Of a stretch of 64,000 nucleotides of DNA, positions 1 to 9,964 are shown in pieces. The notes under the pieces are model-generated. The model was not told the DNA's origin. It worked only from the letters and a program-made list of their open reading frames with translations, and did not search any database. Positions within the stretch are counted from its first letter, which is position 1. Each line of letters starts with the position of its first letter. Position numbers and translations under genes: made by a program. Source of the DNA: Roseococcus sp. SYP-B2431 (lineage in GTDB: Bacteria > Pseudomonadota > Alphaproteobacteria > Acetobacterales > Acetobacteraceae); assembly GCF_004336745.1 (NCBI RefSeq), contig NZ_SJXD01000011.1, forward strand, positions 1 through 64,000. The letters run 5' to 3'.

Positions 1-51
1 GCGGGAGAGTCGGTCAGCGCCAGGCCACCCAACCGAAAACACACTCACCAC

Positions 52-125
<74 letters not shown>

Positions 126-144
126 CCCAACCAATGACAAAACA

Positions 145-174
145 AAAGCCCGTCGCCAAAAAGCGACGGGCTTT
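145..174 (+). terminator. hairpin terminator of tRNA-fMet
   Basis: A perfect 12-bp inverted repeat (aaagcccgtcgc / gcgacgggcttt) with a six-base loop lies 19 bases after the tRNA. The 3' arm ends in ttt, giving only a short U tract, but position and stem quality fit an intrinsic terminator. Confidence 0.75.
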
Positions 175-218
175 CCGCGTTCAGCACCCTCGCAGCCAAG
201 CATTAGCGCATTTTCCGA

Positions 219-821
219 TCAGTCTGGGTCATATCCTGCTGCGCTGAAGTAGTTGGCGCACTCTCTTGGGGAGAAGAGCTGGCTGATGCGTCCGATGGTT
301 TTGCACAGGCCGTCAACGGTGCGCTCGGCAGCTTTGCGCAGCAGGGCTTTGAGCTTGGCAAAGGCGTTCTCGATCGGATTAAAGTCGGGGCTGTAAGGCG
401 GCAGGTAGAGCAGGCTGGCCCCAACGGCTTCGATGGCAGTCCGAATGCCAGGCCGCTTATGGCTGCCGAGATTGTCCATGATGACGATGTCTCCAGGACG
501 CAGATCGGGAACGAGCACCTGATCGACATAGGCCTGAAAGCTCACGCCATTGATCGGTCCATCGAGCACCATCGGCGCGACCATGCCGGTGTTGCGCAGG
601 CCGGCGACGAAAGTCGTGGTCTTCCAATGACCATGCGGGATCGCGGCACGCAGCCGTTGGCCTCGCAGCGCCCGGCCTCGGCTGCGGGCCATGCTGGTAC
701 TGGCCCAGGTTTCATCGATGAACACCAGACGGTTTGGGTCGAGATCGAGTTGTCCCTCGAACCATTCGAGGCGTCGCCTCAGGACGTCGGGGCGGTCCTG
801 CTCGGCGGCGTGGGCCGTCTT
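219..821 (-). CDS. IS630 transposase, catalytic part (ORF B, reached by -1 frameshift)
   Basis: This is the DDE catalytic domain of the IS630 transposase. The three acidic residues appear in FIDETW, IVIMDNLGSHK and PDFNPIEN, with the usual spacing. It has no convincing start of its own. It joins the upstream ORF in the -1 frame at a run of seven A residues (minus strand of 820-826), where continued reading gives KKTAHAAEQDRP, a sequence typical of unsplit IS630 transposases. The frameshifted product would be about 315 residues, the normal size. I read this as programmed frameshifting, so the element may be active, although a simple indel pseudogene cannot be excluded. Confidence 0.85.
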   Translation of the reverse strand, partial: KTAHAAEQDRPDVLRRRLEWFEGQLDLDPNRLVFIDETWASTSMARSRGRALRGQRLRAAIPHGHWKTTTFVAGLRNTGMVAPMVLDGPINGVSFQAYVDQVLVPDLRPGDIVIMDNLGSHKRPGIRTAIEAVGASLLYLPPYSPDFNPIENAFAKLKALLRKAAERTVDGLCKTIGRISQLFSPRECANYFSAAGYDPD

Positions 822-1165
822 TTTTTGCGCGTGATCCCGTGCCGCTTGAAGAACCGCCAGATCGCGCTCTCGCTGCAGGACAGGCCAGCCGGGGCCAACT
901 GCGCCCGGATCTCCGCTAGGGTAAGATCGGGCTGGCGCTCCACCAGGTCCAGGATCAGCGCAGAATGGGCCTCGACCCGGCCGGAGCGACGATCACCTCC
1001 CAATGCGCCAGGCGTCACCGAGCCCGTTTCACGAGCCAGGGTGCACCAACCAATGGCGCTGGAGATGCCGACGCCAAAGCGAGCTGCCACGCGTCGTCGC
1101 GAGGCACCCTCAGCCACCGCAGCAACCACACGTTCCCGCAAATCCACCGATAGGGCTTTCGACAT
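779..1165 (-). CDS. IS630 transposase, N-terminal helix-turn-helix part (ORF A)
   Basis: N-terminal DNA-binding half of the transposase (128 residues if read alone). It starts MSKALSVDLRERVV, followed by a helix-turn-helix typical of IS630 (RRVAARFGVG), and ends past the frameshift site near FFKRHGITRKK. The start at 1165 was chosen over an upstream in-frame codon at 1210 because family members begin at this methionine. It makes a functional protein only through a -1 slip on the A7 tract at 820-826, which joins it to the DDE domain. Confidence 0.82.
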   Translation of the reverse strand: MSKALSVDLRERVVAAVAEGASRRRVAARFGVGISSAIGWCTLARETGSVTPGALGGDRRSGRVEAHSALILDLVERQPDLTLAEIRAQLAPAGLSCSESAIWRFFKRHGITRKKRRPTPPSRTAPTS

Positions 1166-1410
1166 CTCTGCCAGCCTCCTCGCCGGCAGATAGCTTGAAT
1201 CGGACTTCAACCGTGTCGGGGAAGGCTACCGATTCATTTAGGTCGAGGAACGCTCTAGACGGCAAGGCACGGGATGGGAGGCGGGCGATGCCGCCCTGTT
1301 CCTGATCTCTCACGAGACGCCCTAGGTGGCCGGGTAAAGTCTGTTGGTCGATGGCGGGCTGCGGGTGGGCATTTTGCGCGAGGCGTGACCGCCCGGACGC
1401 CCCATGAGCG

Positions 1411-1434
1411 GCGGCCCGGGCAACCCCGGGCCGC
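1411..1434. terminator. GC-rich hairpin, probable terminator
   Basis: A perfect 10-bp inverted repeat (gcggcccggg / cccgggccgc) with a four-base loop lies 16 bases past the stop of the minus-strand stress protein. It has no T tract, so termination is inferred from position and stem strength. Confidence 0.5.
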
Positions 1435-1450
1435 TCTCGGTCATCAGCGA

Positions 1451-2020
1451 TCAGCGGCCGATCGGCCGATCGGTCGTGTCGCTGTAGCCGGTCCAGCCGC
1501 CGGCCCGGTAATCCGCCTCCCGTGCCGCGAGGTCGACATGCGTGTAGCGGTCGAGGATCGCGCGCGCTTCGAGCTCGCGGGCATCGTCGATCTTCACGGT
1601 GACCAGGCTGCCGCCCCGCCGCATGCCTTCAGCGTAGACATGCGCTTCCTCCTCGCTCACGCCGAGGCTCGTCAGGCTGCCGATGAGTCCCCCGGCGGCG
1701 GCGCCGGCGCCCGCGCCGGTCAGCGTCGCGGCGAGGATGCCGGCCGCGACGACGGGGCCGAAGCCGGGGATCGCGAGGGCGCCGAGCGCGGCCGCGAGGC
1801 CGGCCCCGCCGCCGACCAGCGTTCCCACGGTGGCGCCGACGCCGGCGCCGGATTTGGCTTCCTGCTCCTCGAGGACCGGCGTCGTGCCGTAGCGGTTGTC
1901 GGGATTGCCGGCGGCGATGCCGATGTCCGCATGCGAGAAGCCGGCGGCTTCGAGGTCGCGAACCGCCGCGAGGGCGTCGTCATGCTGGTCGAAGAGGCGG
2001 CTGATGGTCTTGGTGGCCAT
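1451..2020 (-). CDS. general-stress-type protein with YflT-like N-terminus and glycine zipper
   Basis: A 189-residue protein. The N-terminus (TISRLFDQHDDALAAVRDLE) resembles the YflT/general stress protein 17M module, a small alpha/beta fold found in heat- or osmotic-stress proteins. It is followed by a long Gly/Ala-rich region (about residues 55-120) with repeated GxxxG spacing that could form membrane-associated helices, then a charged segment (VTVKIDDARELEARAIL) repeating the same kind of fold. The start at 2020 has a good AGGAG site upstream. The biochemical activity is unknown. Its neighbours, a small secreted protein and an AlkB-like dioxygenase, fit a stress-related region. Confidence 0.75.
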   Translation of the reverse strand: MATKTISRLFDQHDDALAAVRDLEAAGFSHADIGIAAGNPDNRYGTTPVLEEQEAKSGAGVGATVGTLVGGGAGLAAALGALAIPGFGPVVAAGILAATLTGAGAGAAAGGLIGSLTSLGVSEEEAHVYAEGMRRGGSLVTVKIDDARELEARAILDRYTHVDLAAREADYRAGGWTGYSDTTDRPIGR

Positions 2021-2058
2021 GATGATTGATCTCCTGGGTTCTGTTGCTTCGGACCGGC

Positions 2059-2364
2059 TCAGCGCGCGGGGGCGGCGCCCTCGACGACGTTGCCGCGGAA
2101 ATCGACGCCGACCGCCGTGACCGTGCCGTTCCGAGAGGCGCGCCCGCGCCAGACTCCCTGATCGTCCTTCTGCAGTTCGGTCACATTGGTGAATCCTGCG
2201 GCTTCGAGGCGGCCGCGGGCCTGGGCCTCGGTGAAGCTGTTGGCGCCGGCGGCGGGCGCCGCGGTGACGGGCTGGCTCGGTGTCGCGGACGGCGCCTGGG
2301 CGCTGGCGAGCGACGCGCCCGAGACGGCGGCAGCGACGATGGCGATGATGAATGTGGGCCGCAT
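2059..2364 (-). CDS. small secreted protein, possibly PepSY-like
   Basis: A 101-residue protein with a clear signal peptide (hydrophobic residues 4-20, cleavage near ASA-QA), an Ala/Pro/Thr linker, and a compact C-terminal domain (about residues 43-98: EAQARGRLEAAGFTNVTELQ, then a strand containing WRG and a final VGVDFRGNV). That helix-strand pattern resembles PepSY-type secreted modules, but the match is weak. It probably acts in the periplasm. It lies 38 bases upstream of the stress protein on the same strand and may be cotranscribed with it. Confidence 0.68.
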   Translation of the reverse strand: MRPTFIIAIVAAAVSGASLASAQAPSATPSQPVTAAPAAGANSFTEAQARGRLEAAGFTNVTELQKDDQGVWRGRASRNGTVTAVGVDFRGNVVEGAAPAR

Positions 2365-2554
2365 GTCTGGTCCTCCTGGATGATGGCTGTGCCGTATGCA
2401 CTCGCATGGGCTTAACGGCGAAAGGACCGTGGAGTTCAGGCGGAGGTAACAATTCTTGCGGCAAGGCAGGCCGCGACGACCCGGACGGTGACCATGTACG
2501 CCGCGGCGCGGCAGCCTCGCCCGGAGCGTGCCAAGGCGCCTGGGACGCCCGCGA

Positions 2555-3139
2555 TCAGGTGGCGTCCGGCAGCGGTTCCGGCAGATGGTCCCTCAGGCTT
2601 CGGAAGGTCACCGACCATCGGGGGAGTTCCATTTCCGCGATGCTGTGCTCCCAGTCGTGCCGCGCCTCCCCGGCGAGGTGGTAGGCGCCGCGGGGCGGCA
2701 AAGGAAGGTTCACCCGCTCGAACTTCCCGCCCTGGCGTCGCCGGAACCGCATGGTGGCCGCCGCGCCGAGCGAGAGACCGACCACATGCTCATAGGCCGG
2801 GCGGTCCTTGTGCCAGCCGATGCCTGCGCCGGGACCGTAGCGGATCAGAAGCGCCTGGCGGAGATCCTCCTCGGCCAGTCGGGCGAAGCGCGCGGCGCGG
2901 CTGCGATAGGGGAGCAGCCATTCGGGAAAGGGCCCGCCACGCTGCACCCGGCCGGCGTCGAAGTCATAGGTCCAGCCATAGGAGGTCGTCAGCCGCTTGC
3001 CCGTCCAGCCCTGGAAGCGAAAGGGCGACAAATCCGCCGCATCGATCGCGGCGATCAGCGACTTCTCCTCCGTCGCGGTGACGAGGTCGTTCGTGGTGGC
3101 GAGGCCGGGCAGGGGCGGTGCACCGAACAGGTCCAGCAT
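2555..3139 (-). CDS. AlkB-like 2-oxoglutarate/Fe(II) dioxygenase
   Basis: A 194-residue 2OG-Fe(II) oxygenase of the AlkB superfamily, which oxidatively removes alkyl groups from nucleic acids or related substrates. The iron ligands appear as H and D in GIGWHKDRPAY and the distal H in EARHDWEHS. The 2-oxoglutarate-binding arginines follow in RWSVTFRSLRD. The substrate-side motif LLIRYGPGAGIGWH is also typical. The start at MLDLFG (3139) gives the family's usual length; a longer reading frame upstream has no family support. It is transcribed away from the DUF2934-glgX operon. Classical AlkB and the shorter plant-type AlkB proteins cannot be separated here, so no symbol is given. Confidence 0.85.
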   Translation of the reverse strand: MLDLFGAPPLPGLATTNDLVTATEEKSLIAAIDAADLSPFRFQGWTGKRLTTSYGWTYDFDAGRVQRGGPFPEWLLPYRSRAARFARLAEEDLRQALLIRYGPGAGIGWHKDRPAYEHVVGLSLGAAATMRFRRRQGGKFERVNLPLPPRGAYHLAGEARHDWEHSIAEMELPRWSVTFRSLRDHLPEPLPDAT

Positions 3140-3364
3140 GTTTACGCCTCTCCCTGGCAGATCGCGCGCCCGCGCCGCCTGCGGCCACGCCCGGTCCACG
3201 CTGTAGTCTAAGTGGTCTCGAACATATAGGGAACATGCTGCGCAGGCCGCGGCCGGCGGAAGGGCGTGAATGATCGCGACCGGCGATGCGTCCATTGAAA
3301 CTCGCGCCACGGCAGGGGGTTCTATGGGAGCCCTTCCATCCGAACCGTTCAGCACGGGGTCATC

Positions 3365-3661
3365 ATGTCCGACGAATACGAACTCCTCCAGCAGCGCATC
3401 CGCGAGAGGGCCTACGAGCTTTGGGAAGAGGCCGGCTCGCCCGAAGGCGAAGAGCAGCGATTCTGGCACGCGGCCAGGATCGACATCGACCAGCAGGAGG
3501 CGAAGCTGGACAAGGAGGTCGCGGCCAGCTTTCCCGCGAGCGATCCCCCCTCTTCCTCGGTCGTAACGGGCGCCACCGGCGAGTCCCCGGCCACCGAAGC
3601 TCTCGACGAAACGGGCGCCCCCGTCGCGAAGGCGAAGCCCGCCAAACGCGGCGCCAAGTGA
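3365..3661 (+). CDS. DUF2934 domain protein
   Basis: A 98-residue hydrophilic protein. The N-terminal half (about residues 8-50: IRERAYELWEEAGSPEGEEQ and HAARID) is a DUF2934 module, common in rhizobia and Acetobacteraceae and of unknown function. The C-terminal half is Ala/Pro/Lys-rich and probably disordered. Its stop overlaps the GTG start of glgX (GTGA), so it is the first gene of the glycogen-to-trehalose operon and likely translationally coupled. A small regulatory or stress role is an inference from position only. Confidence 0.8.
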   Translation: MSDEYELLQQRIRERAYELWEEAGSPEGEEQRFWHAARIDIDQQEAKLDKEVAASFPASDPPSSSVVTGATGESPATEALDETGAPVAKAKPAKRGAK

Positions 3662-5721
3662 GGCGCATCGAGGCGGGCTCGCCCTTTCCCTTCGGCGCCA
3701 CGGTCACGCAGCGCGGCACCAACTTCGCCATCTTCTCCGACAATGCGGAGGGGATGGAGCTCTGCCTGTTCGACGGCCTGGGCGCGACGGAGCAGGAGCG
3801 CATCCCCGTCACCGAATGCACGGACGGCGTCTGGCATTGCCATCTCCCGGGCATCGGCCGGGGCCAGGTCTATGGCTGGCGCGTGCACGGACCCTGGGCG
3901 CCCGAGGCGGGGCATCGCTTCAATCCGGCCAAGCTGTTGCTGGATCCCTATGCGCGGCAGCTCGTGGGGGAGATCCGGTGGGACGACGCGCTGCATGCCT
4001 ATCCCATCGGCGCCGGCGACGATGCGGACCTCCAGCTCGACGATCGCGACAGCGCGCCCTTCATGCCCAAGGCGCGCGTGGTTCCCGAACTGCCGCTGAC
4101 CGCGACCTCGCCGCCGCGCAACTTCTGGCCGCGCACCATCATCTACGAAGCGCATGTGCGTGGGCTGACCATGCGCCACCCGTTGATCCCCGACGAGGCG
4201 CGGGGCACCTTCGCCGCGCTGGGCTCCGCGCCCATGGTGGAGCATCTCCAGCGTCTCGGGGTGACGGCGCTGGAACTGCTGCCCGTGCAGGCCTTCACGC
4301 AGGATCGCAACCTCGTGGAAAAGGGGCTGGCCAACTACTGGGGCTACAACACGCTCAACTTCTTCGCCCCCGAGCCGCGCTATCTCGGCGCCGGCGGGCT
4401 CGAGGAAATCGCGATGGCGGTCGACCGCCTGCACCAGGCCGGCATCGAGGTGATCCTCGACGTGGTCTATAACCACACCTGCGAGGGCAATCACCTCGGG
4501 CCCACGCTGTCGTGGCGGGGCATCGACAATGCCAGCTACTACCACCTCATGCCCGGCGAGCCGCGCTTCTACGACAATCTCACCGGCACCGGGAACGCGC
4601 TGAACACCAGCCATCCCCGCGTGATGCAGATGGTGATGGACAGCCTGCGCCTCTGGGCCACGGTCTATGGCGTCGACGGTTTCCGCTTCGACCTCGCGAC
4701 CACCCTCGGCCGGCGTCCCGACGGCTTCGATCCGGGGCATCCGCTCTTCCTGGCCATGCGGCAGGACCCGGTGCTCGGGCGATGCAAGCTCATCATGGAG
4801 CCCTGGGATGTCGGACCGGGCGGCTATCAGCTCGGCAATTTCCCGCCCGGATTCTCGGAGTGGAACGGCGACTATCGCGACGTGGTGCGCGACTTCTGGG
4901 TGGGATCGGAGGGGCTGCTGCCCGCCTTCGCGTCCCGCTTCGCCGCCTCGTCGGACCTCTTCGCCGGAGGGCGGCGGCGGCCGTGGTCCAGCGTGAACTT
5001 CATCACCGCCCATGACGGATTCACGCTGCAGGACCTCGTCTCCTACGATCACAAGCACAACGAGGCCAATGGCGAGGACAACCGCGACGGCCACGACGAC
5101 AACAAGAGCTGGAACTTCGGCGCCGAGGGCGAGACCGACGATCCCGAGATCCTGGAGCGCCGCGCGCGCCAAAAGCGCAACCTGCTGGCATCGCTCTTTC
5201 TCTCGCAGGGCGTGCCGATGATGCTGGCCGGCGACGAGATGGGCAATTCGCAGGGCGGCAACAACAACGCCTATTGCCAGGACAACGAGATCGGCTGGGT
5301 CGACTGGGACAAGCAGGACGAGGCGCTCACCGGGTTCGTCGCGCGCCTCACCGAGCTTCGCAAGCGGCGCAGCGCGCTGTCGCGTCCCGCCTTCCTCACG
5401 GGCGTGCGCAACGAGCGCGGCGTGCCGGACGTCGCCTGGTTCGCCGTGAACGGCGCCCGCATGACCGAAGAGGAGTGGAACAAGCCGCATGCCAAGTGCC
5501 TGGTCGTGCGGCTGGCTCCGGCGGCGCAGGGCGATGCCAGCCTGCTCATCATGCTCAACGCGGCGCATCACGGCATCGACTTCACCATCCCGCCCGGCGG
5601 CACCGGCCAGTGGGAAGCGGTGCTCGACACGGCCGAGCGCCTCGAGGGCGAGCGCCGCGCCACGGGCCAGACCGTCATCGCGGAAGGCCGTTCGCTCATT
5701 GTCTGGGAGGCGCGGGCGTGA
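3658..5721 (+). CDS. glgX: glycogen debranching enzyme GlgX
   Basis: A 687-residue isoamylase-type GH13 enzyme that cleaves alpha-1,6 branches from partly degraded glycogen, releasing linear malto-oligosaccharides for TreY. An N-terminal CBM48-like domain (about residues 5-110: [22 protein letters not shown]) precedes the barrel. The conserved GH13 regions are [25 protein letters not shown] (nucleophile D), IMEPWDVG (acid E) and [10 protein letters not shown]. The GTG start at 3658 gives the normal N-terminus and overlaps the previous stop; the longer open frame upstream is antisense-like noise. The stop overlaps the treZ start (GTGA), so glgX, treZ and treY form one coupled operon. Confidence 0.94.
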   Translation: MRRIEAGSPFPFGATVTQRGTNFAIFSDNAEGMELCLFDGLGATEQERIPVTECTDGVWHCHLPGIGRGQVYGWRVHGPWAPEAGHRFNPAKLLLDPYARQLVGEIRWDDALHAYPIGAGDDADLQLDDRDSAPFMPKARVVPELPLTATSPPRNFWPRTIIYEAHVRGLTMRHPLIPDEARGTFAALGSAPMVEHLQRLGVTALELLPVQAFTQDRNLVEKGLANYWGYNTLNFFAPEPRYLGAGGLEEIAMAVDRLHQAGIEVILDVVYNHTCEGNHLGPTLSWRGIDNASYYHLMPGEPRFYDNLTGTGNALNTSHPRVMQMVMDSLRLWATVYGVDGFRFDLATTLGRRPDGFDPGHPLFLAMRQDPVLGRCKLIMEPWDVGPGGYQLGNFPPGFSEWNGDYRDVVRDFWVGSEGLLPAFASRFAASSDLFAGGRRRPWSSVNFITAHDGFTLQDLVSYDHKHNEANGEDNRDGHDDNKSWNFGAEGETDDPEILERRARQKRNLLASLFLSQGVPMMLAGDEMGNSQGGNNNAYCQDNEIGWVDWDKQDEALTGFVARLTELRKRRSALSRPAFLTGVRNERGVPDVAWFAVNGARMTEEEWNKPHAKCLVVRLAPAAQGDASLLIMLNAAHHGIDFTIPPGGTGQWEAVLDTAERLEGERRATGQTVIAEGRSLIVWEARA

Positions 5722-7463
5722 CGACGCGCTTCGGTCCTGTGCTGCGGCCGGACGGCACCTTGTTCCGCCTCTGGGCGCCCGATGCGAAGCGCGTCTCGCT
5801 CGCGCTGCCGGAGGGCGACCCGATCCCGATGCGGGCCGGGCAGGAGGGCTTCTTCGAGCTGATGCGGCCCGATGCGCGCGCCGGCCAGCGCTATCGTTTC
5901 CTGATCGGCGACCAGCCCATCCCCGACCCCGCCTCGCGCCGGCAGGAGGGGGATGTCATGGGCTGGAGCGTGGTGCGCGCAGACCTGCCGCCGCTGCGCC
6001 GCCCCACGCCGCCCAGGCCCTGGCACGAGGTGGTGCTGGCCGAGCTCCATGTCGGCACGGCGACGCCCGAGGGCAGCTTCGAGGCGCTGATCGGCCGGCT
6101 GGATCACTTCGTGGATTGCGGCATCACCGCCATCGAGCTGATGCCCGTCGCGGATTTCCCTGGCCGCCGGAACTGGGGCTATGACGGCGTCCTGCCCTTC
6201 GCGCCCGACGAGGCCTATGGCTCGCCCGCGGCGCTGCGCGTCCTCGTGGATGCGGCGCATGAGCGCGGGCTCGGGGTGATGCTGGACGTCGTCTACAACC
6301 ACTTCGGCCCGGAGGGAAATTTCCTGCCCCTCATCGCCAGGCGGTTCTTCACCGAGGCCCACCACACGCCCTGGGGCGCGGCGATCGACCTGGAGCAGCC
6401 CCTGGTGCGGCGCTTCTTCGTCGAGAATGCCCTGATGTGGCTCGGCGAATACGATTTCGACGGGCTGCGCTTCGATGCCGTGCATGCCTTCGCGCCGCCC
6501 GGCGGCGACCTCCTGCTGGCGGAGTTGGCCGAGGCCTGCCGCGCCCTGAAGCCCGAGGCCTGGCTCGTGCTTGAGAACGACCACAATGCCGCGCGGTGGC
6601 TGGAGCGGGACGGCGACGGCCAGCCGCGCTTCTACACCGCGCAATGGAACGACGACGCGCATCACGCGCTGCATGTCACCGCCACGGGCGAGGGCTCGGG
6701 CTACTACGCGGATTATGCGGAAGATCCCGTCGCGGCGCTCGGGCGCGCGCTGGCCGAGGGCTTCGTCTATCAGGGCGAGGCCTCCGCCCATCGCGACGGC
6801 CAGCCGCGCGGCGAGGTCTCGGCGCGGCTGCCGCCCCAGGCTTTCGTCAACTTCGCGCAGAACCACGACCAGATCGGCAACCGGCCGCTCGGCGACCGGC
6901 TGGCGGCCGCGCTGGAGCCGGAGCGCCTGGCCTTCCTGCGCTTCCTTCTGCTGATGGGGCCGGCCATCCCCATGGTCTTCCAGGGCGAGGAGGCGGGGCT
7001 GGAGACGCCCTTTCCCTTCTTCTGCGATTTCTCCGGCGACCTCGCCGAGGCCGTGCGCCAGGGCCGCGCCAGGGAGTTCTCCGAATTCTTCGCCACGGCC
7101 GGCGAATTGCCGGATCCGCTCGCCCCCGAGACGATGGAGGCCGCAAGGCTCCCCTGGGAGCGCATGACGCCGGCCGCGCTGGCCGCCTTCCAGACCCTGG
7201 CGGCGCAGCGCCGTCGGCTGGTCTGGCCGTTGCTGGCGACCGCCTATCACGGTGCCGAGCTGCGGCGGGAGGGCGCCATCCTGTCCTGGCGTTGGGGCTT
7301 CGATGCGGGGGTGCTCTGCCTCCTGGCGAATCCGGACGTCGTGCCTTCGGAAATCCAGCTTCAGCCGCGCCAGGACGGGGTGACGGCAGGCGACGCCGTC
7401 TTCGACGGCACGCATACGCGGCTCGGCCCCTGGTCGGCCTGCGCCTGGGTGGAGCCCACATGA
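5718..7463 (+). CDS. treZ: malto-oligosyltrehalose trehalohydrolase TreZ
   Basis: A 581-residue GH13 enzyme that hydrolyses the bond next to the terminal trehalosyl unit of malto-oligosyltrehalose, releasing free trehalose. An N-terminal beta-sandwich ([20 protein letters not shown]) comes first. The GH13 regions are [33 protein letters not shown] and [31 protein letters not shown] is characteristic of TreZ and distinguishes it from branching enzymes. The GTG start overlaps the glgX stop, and the stop overlaps the treY start (ATGA). It works in the cytoplasm directly after TreY. Confidence 0.94.
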   Translation: MTTRFGPVLRPDGTLFRLWAPDAKRVSLALPEGDPIPMRAGQEGFFELMRPDARAGQRYRFLIGDQPIPDPASRRQEGDVMGWSVVRADLPPLRRPTPPRPWHEVVLAELHVGTATPEGSFEALIGRLDHFVDCGITAIELMPVADFPGRRNWGYDGVLPFAPDEAYGSPAALRVLVDAAHERGLGVMLDVVYNHFGPEGNFLPLIARRFFTEAHHTPWGAAIDLEQPLVRRFFVENALMWLGEYDFDGLRFDAVHAFAPPGGDLLLAELAEACRALKPEAWLVLENDHNAARWLERDGDGQPRFYTAQWNDDAHHALHVTATGEGSGYYADYAEDPVAALGRALAEGFVYQGEASAHRDGQPRGEVSARLPPQAFVNFAQNHDQIGNRPLGDRLAAALEPERLAFLRFLLLMGPAIPMVFQGEEAGLETPFPFFCDFSGDLAEAVRQGRAREFSEFFATAGELPDPLAPETMEAARLPWERMTPAALAAFQTLAAQRRRLVWPLLATAYHGAELRREGAILSWRWGFDAGVLCLLANPDVVPSEIQLQPRQDGVTAGDAVFDGTHTRLGPWSACAWVEPT

Positions 7464-9934
7464 CCCGTCCCGACTGGCGCGCGACCTACCGGCTGCAGCT
7501 TCACGCCGGCTTCACCTTCGACGATGCGCTGGCGATCCTCCCCTATCTGGAGGAGCTGGGCGTCAGCCATGTCTACGCCTCGCCGCTCTTCGCCGCGCGA
7601 CGGGGCTCGGCGCATGGGTACGACGTGGTGGATCCGACGCGCATCAATCCCGAGCTCGGCGGCGAGGAGGGATTCCGCCGGCTCAGCGACGCGCTGCGCG
7701 GGAAGGGCATGGGGCTGCTGCTCGACATCGTGCCCAACCACATGGTCGCCGACCGCGCCAACCCCTGGTGGATGGGCGCCCTGGCCGGCGGGCGCGAGGG
7801 GCCGGGCGCGTCCATCTTCGACATCGACTGGGAGCGGCACCCGCAGCTCCTTCTGCCGGTGCTCGGCGATACCCTGACCGAGACGCTCGCGCAGGGCGCC
7901 ATCACGCTGGATCTGGCGGGCGAGGGGTGGCTGGTGGCCTGCGCCTATGGCGAGCACGCCTGGCCGCTGCGCCGGGAGGATGCGGCGGAGCTGCTGGAGG
8001 CTGCCGGTCTTGCCGCGCAGGGCGGCCACTGGCTATCCGACCGCTCGCCCGATTTTTCTGCCGCGCGCGCGGCGCTGCGGGCCCTGGACCCGCCGCAGCG
8101 GGAGGCCCTGCGCGCCGTGCTGCGCAAGCAGGACCTGCCCGCCCTGCTGGACCGCCAGCACTGGCGCCCGCTGCACTGGCGCTCCGGCCGCGACGCGCTG
8201 TCCTCGCGCCGCTTCTTCAATGTCAACGAGCTGGTGGGCGTGCGTGTGGAGCGGGAGGAGGTCTTCGCCCTCACGCATCGGCTGGCGCTGGAGCTGGTGC
8301 GCGAAGGCCGGGTGGACGGCTTTCGCATCGACCATATCGACGGCCTCGCCGACCCGGCCGGCTACACGGAACGCCTGCGCGAGGCCGTGGGGCCGGGCGT
8401 GCCGGTCCTGGTGGAGAAGATCCTCGGCCCGGGGGAGGAACTGCGCCCCGGCTGGCCCGTGGACGGAACCACCGGCTACGAGCGCCTGAACGTGCTGAAC
8501 CGGCTGTTCGTTTCCGGAGAAGGCTATCGGACGCTGGCCACGCATCTGGAGGCGCAGGGCTGGGTGACGGGTGAGCCGGCGGCGCGCCTCGTCGCCGCCA
8601 AGCGCCAGATGCTGGAGGAGAGTTTCTCGCCCGAGCTGGACCAGCTTGCCGACCTCGCCGGGTCGCTTGCCGATCCGGAGCGCGCGATCGAGTTCGCCCG
8701 GCCGACCCTGCGCGCGGCACTCGCGGCCCTGCTGGTGCATTGCCCCGCCTATCGCAGCTACCTGACCGGCGCGCCGCCGGGCCCGGAGGACCGCGCCCTC
8801 TGGGAGGCGATGCTCGCCGGCGCCGAGGCCGAGGGCGATCCCTGGACCGCCTCCGCCGCGCGCTGGCTGGCGGAAATCATCCTGGCCGGCGGGGAGGGCG
8901 CGGCGGCCGAGCTTCGCCTTCGGTTCCAGCAGCTCAGCGGGCCTTTGACGGCCAAGGGCCTGGAGGACACCGAGTTCTATCGCTACGTCGCGCTGACCTC
9001 GGTGAACGAGGTGGGCGGCGAGATCGAGGCCGCGGCGGGCGACATCGGCGCGTTCCACGCCTGGGCCACGCGCCGCGCCGCGCTGAATCCGCTCGACCTG
9101 ACGCCGCTCGCCACCCATGACACCAAGCGCGGCCCCGAGGTGCGGGCGCGGCTGAATCTCCTCTCCCTGGAGCCCGAGGCCTGGATCGCCGCCTGCACGC
9201 GCTGGATGGAGACGAACACCGCGCTTCGCCCGGCGGAGGGCCCGGACCCGGCGGACGAGTGGCTGATCTACCAGACCATGCTCGGCGCCTGGCCGATCGG
9301 CGCCGACCGGCTGCGCGAATACCTCACCAAGGCCCTGCGCGAGGCCAAGCGACACACGCGCTGGGAGAATCCGCAGGAGCCCTATGAGCAGGCCTGCCTG
9401 GGCTTCGCCGCCGCCCTGCTGGAGGATCCGGCCGCCGAGGGCTTCCGCCGGGACATGGCGGCCTGGGCGGAGCGGCTGACGCTGCCGACCCGCGTCAACG
9501 GCCTCGCGCAGACCATCCTGCAGCTCACGCTGCCAGGCGTGCCCGACCTGTACCAGGGCACCGAATGGTGGGACTTCTCCCTGGTCGATCCCGACAACCG
9601 CCGGCCCGTGGACTATGCCGCGCGCGCCACGGCGCTCCAGGCCCCCGTGCCGGGACTGGCGGAGGATGCGACCGGCCTCTCGAAGCAGCGCGTGATCCAG
9701 CGGCTGCTCCGTCTTCGCAAGGAGCGGCCCGGCCTGTTCCAGGGCTATCGGCCGCTCGATGCGCCCCCGGGCTTCCTAAGCTTCACCCGGGGCGAGGGCG
9801 CGCTGCTGGTCATGGTGCCCCTCGAGGCCGAGAAAGCCGTCTCGCCTCCGGCGCTGCCGCCCGGCTCGTGGCGGGATGTGCTGGCGGAGGCCGGGCCGGC
9901 GGGAGGGCCGTTTCGTGTCCTCGTTGGGCCGTGA
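7460..9934 (+). CDS. treY: malto-oligosyltrehalose synthase TreY
   Basis: An 824-residue GH13 enzyme that isomerises the reducing-end alpha-1,4 bond of malto-oligosaccharides to alpha-1,1, making the TreZ substrate. The start [18 protein letters not shown] is typical. Catalytic regions are [23 protein letters not shown] (nucleophile), [10 protein letters not shown] (acid) and [16 protein letters not shown]. Near the C-terminus, [25 protein letters not shown] is diagnostic of TreY. It is the last gene of the operon; only 30 bases separate it from the convergent HNH gene. No treS, otsA or otsB lies in the window, so this route may be the local source of trehalose. Confidence 0.94.
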   Translation: MTRPDWRATYRLQLHAGFTFDDALAILPYLEELGVSHVYASPLFAARRGSAHGYDVVDPTRINPELGGEEGFRRLSDALRGKGMGLLLDIVPNHMVADRANPWWMGALAGGREGPGASIFDIDWERHPQLLLPVLGDTLTETLAQGAITLDLAGEGWLVACAYGEHAWPLRREDAAELLEAAGLAAQGGHWLSDRSPDFSAARAALRALDPPQREALRAVLRKQDLPALLDRQHWRPLHWRSGRDALSSRRFFNVNELVGVRVEREEVFALTHRLALELVREGRVDGFRIDHIDGLADPAGYTERLREAVGPGVPVLVEKILGPGEELRPGWPVDGTTGYERLNVLNRLFVSGEGYRTLATHLEAQGWVTGEPAARLVAAKRQMLEESFSPELDQLADLAGSLADPERAIEFARPTLRAALAALLVHCPAYRSYLTGAPPGPEDRALWEAMLAGAEAEGDPWTASAARWLAEIILAGGEGAAAELRLRFQQLSGPLTAKGLEDTEFYRYVALTSVNEVGGEIEAAAGDIGAFHAWATRRAALNPLDLTPLATHDTKRGPEVRARLNLLSLEPEAWIAACTRWMETNTALRPAEGPDPADEWLIYQTMLGAWPIGADRLREYLTKALREAKRHTRWENPQEPYEQACLGFAAALLEDPAAEGFRRDMAAWAERLTLPTRVNGLAQTILQLTLPGVPDLYQGTEWWDFSLVDPDNRRPVDYAARATALQAPVPGLAEDATGLSKQRVIQRLLRLRKERPGLFQGYRPLDAPPGFLSFTRGEGALLVMVPLEAEKAVSPPALPPGSWRDVLAEAGPAGGPFRVLVGP

Positions 9935-9964
9935 GCACGGCCGCCGGCGGAGGACCGTCCGGTC

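Larger units (their letters stand above)
204..1257 (-). mobile_element. IS630-family insertion sequence
   Basis: About 1.05 kb element carrying a two-frame transposase. Candidate ends are the TA at 204-205 and the TA at 1256-1257. Reading inward, both begin TAG.GC.TT and share about 11 of the first 19 positions, which fits weak terminal inverted repeats and the TA duplication known for IS630. The ends are inferred from this imperfect match and could be off by several bases. The element sits just downstream of tRNA-fMet and its terminator. Confidence 0.7.

Noticed and set aside
1258-1450. Possible remnant gene between the IS630 element and the stress protein
   Set aside because: A 67-codon frame crosses the IS end but has no ribosome site or recognisable motif; only the hairpin at 1411-1434 is supportable.
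2365-2554. Extra gene between the small secreted protein and the AlkB-like gene
   Set aside because: Frames here are short, overlap in several directions and lack ribosome sites; nothing else is visible in the spacer.
6596-7459. Upstream extension of the treY frame inside treZ
   Set aside because: The extension is an out-of-frame shadow of treZ; the true treY start at 7460 overlaps the treZ stop and matches the family.
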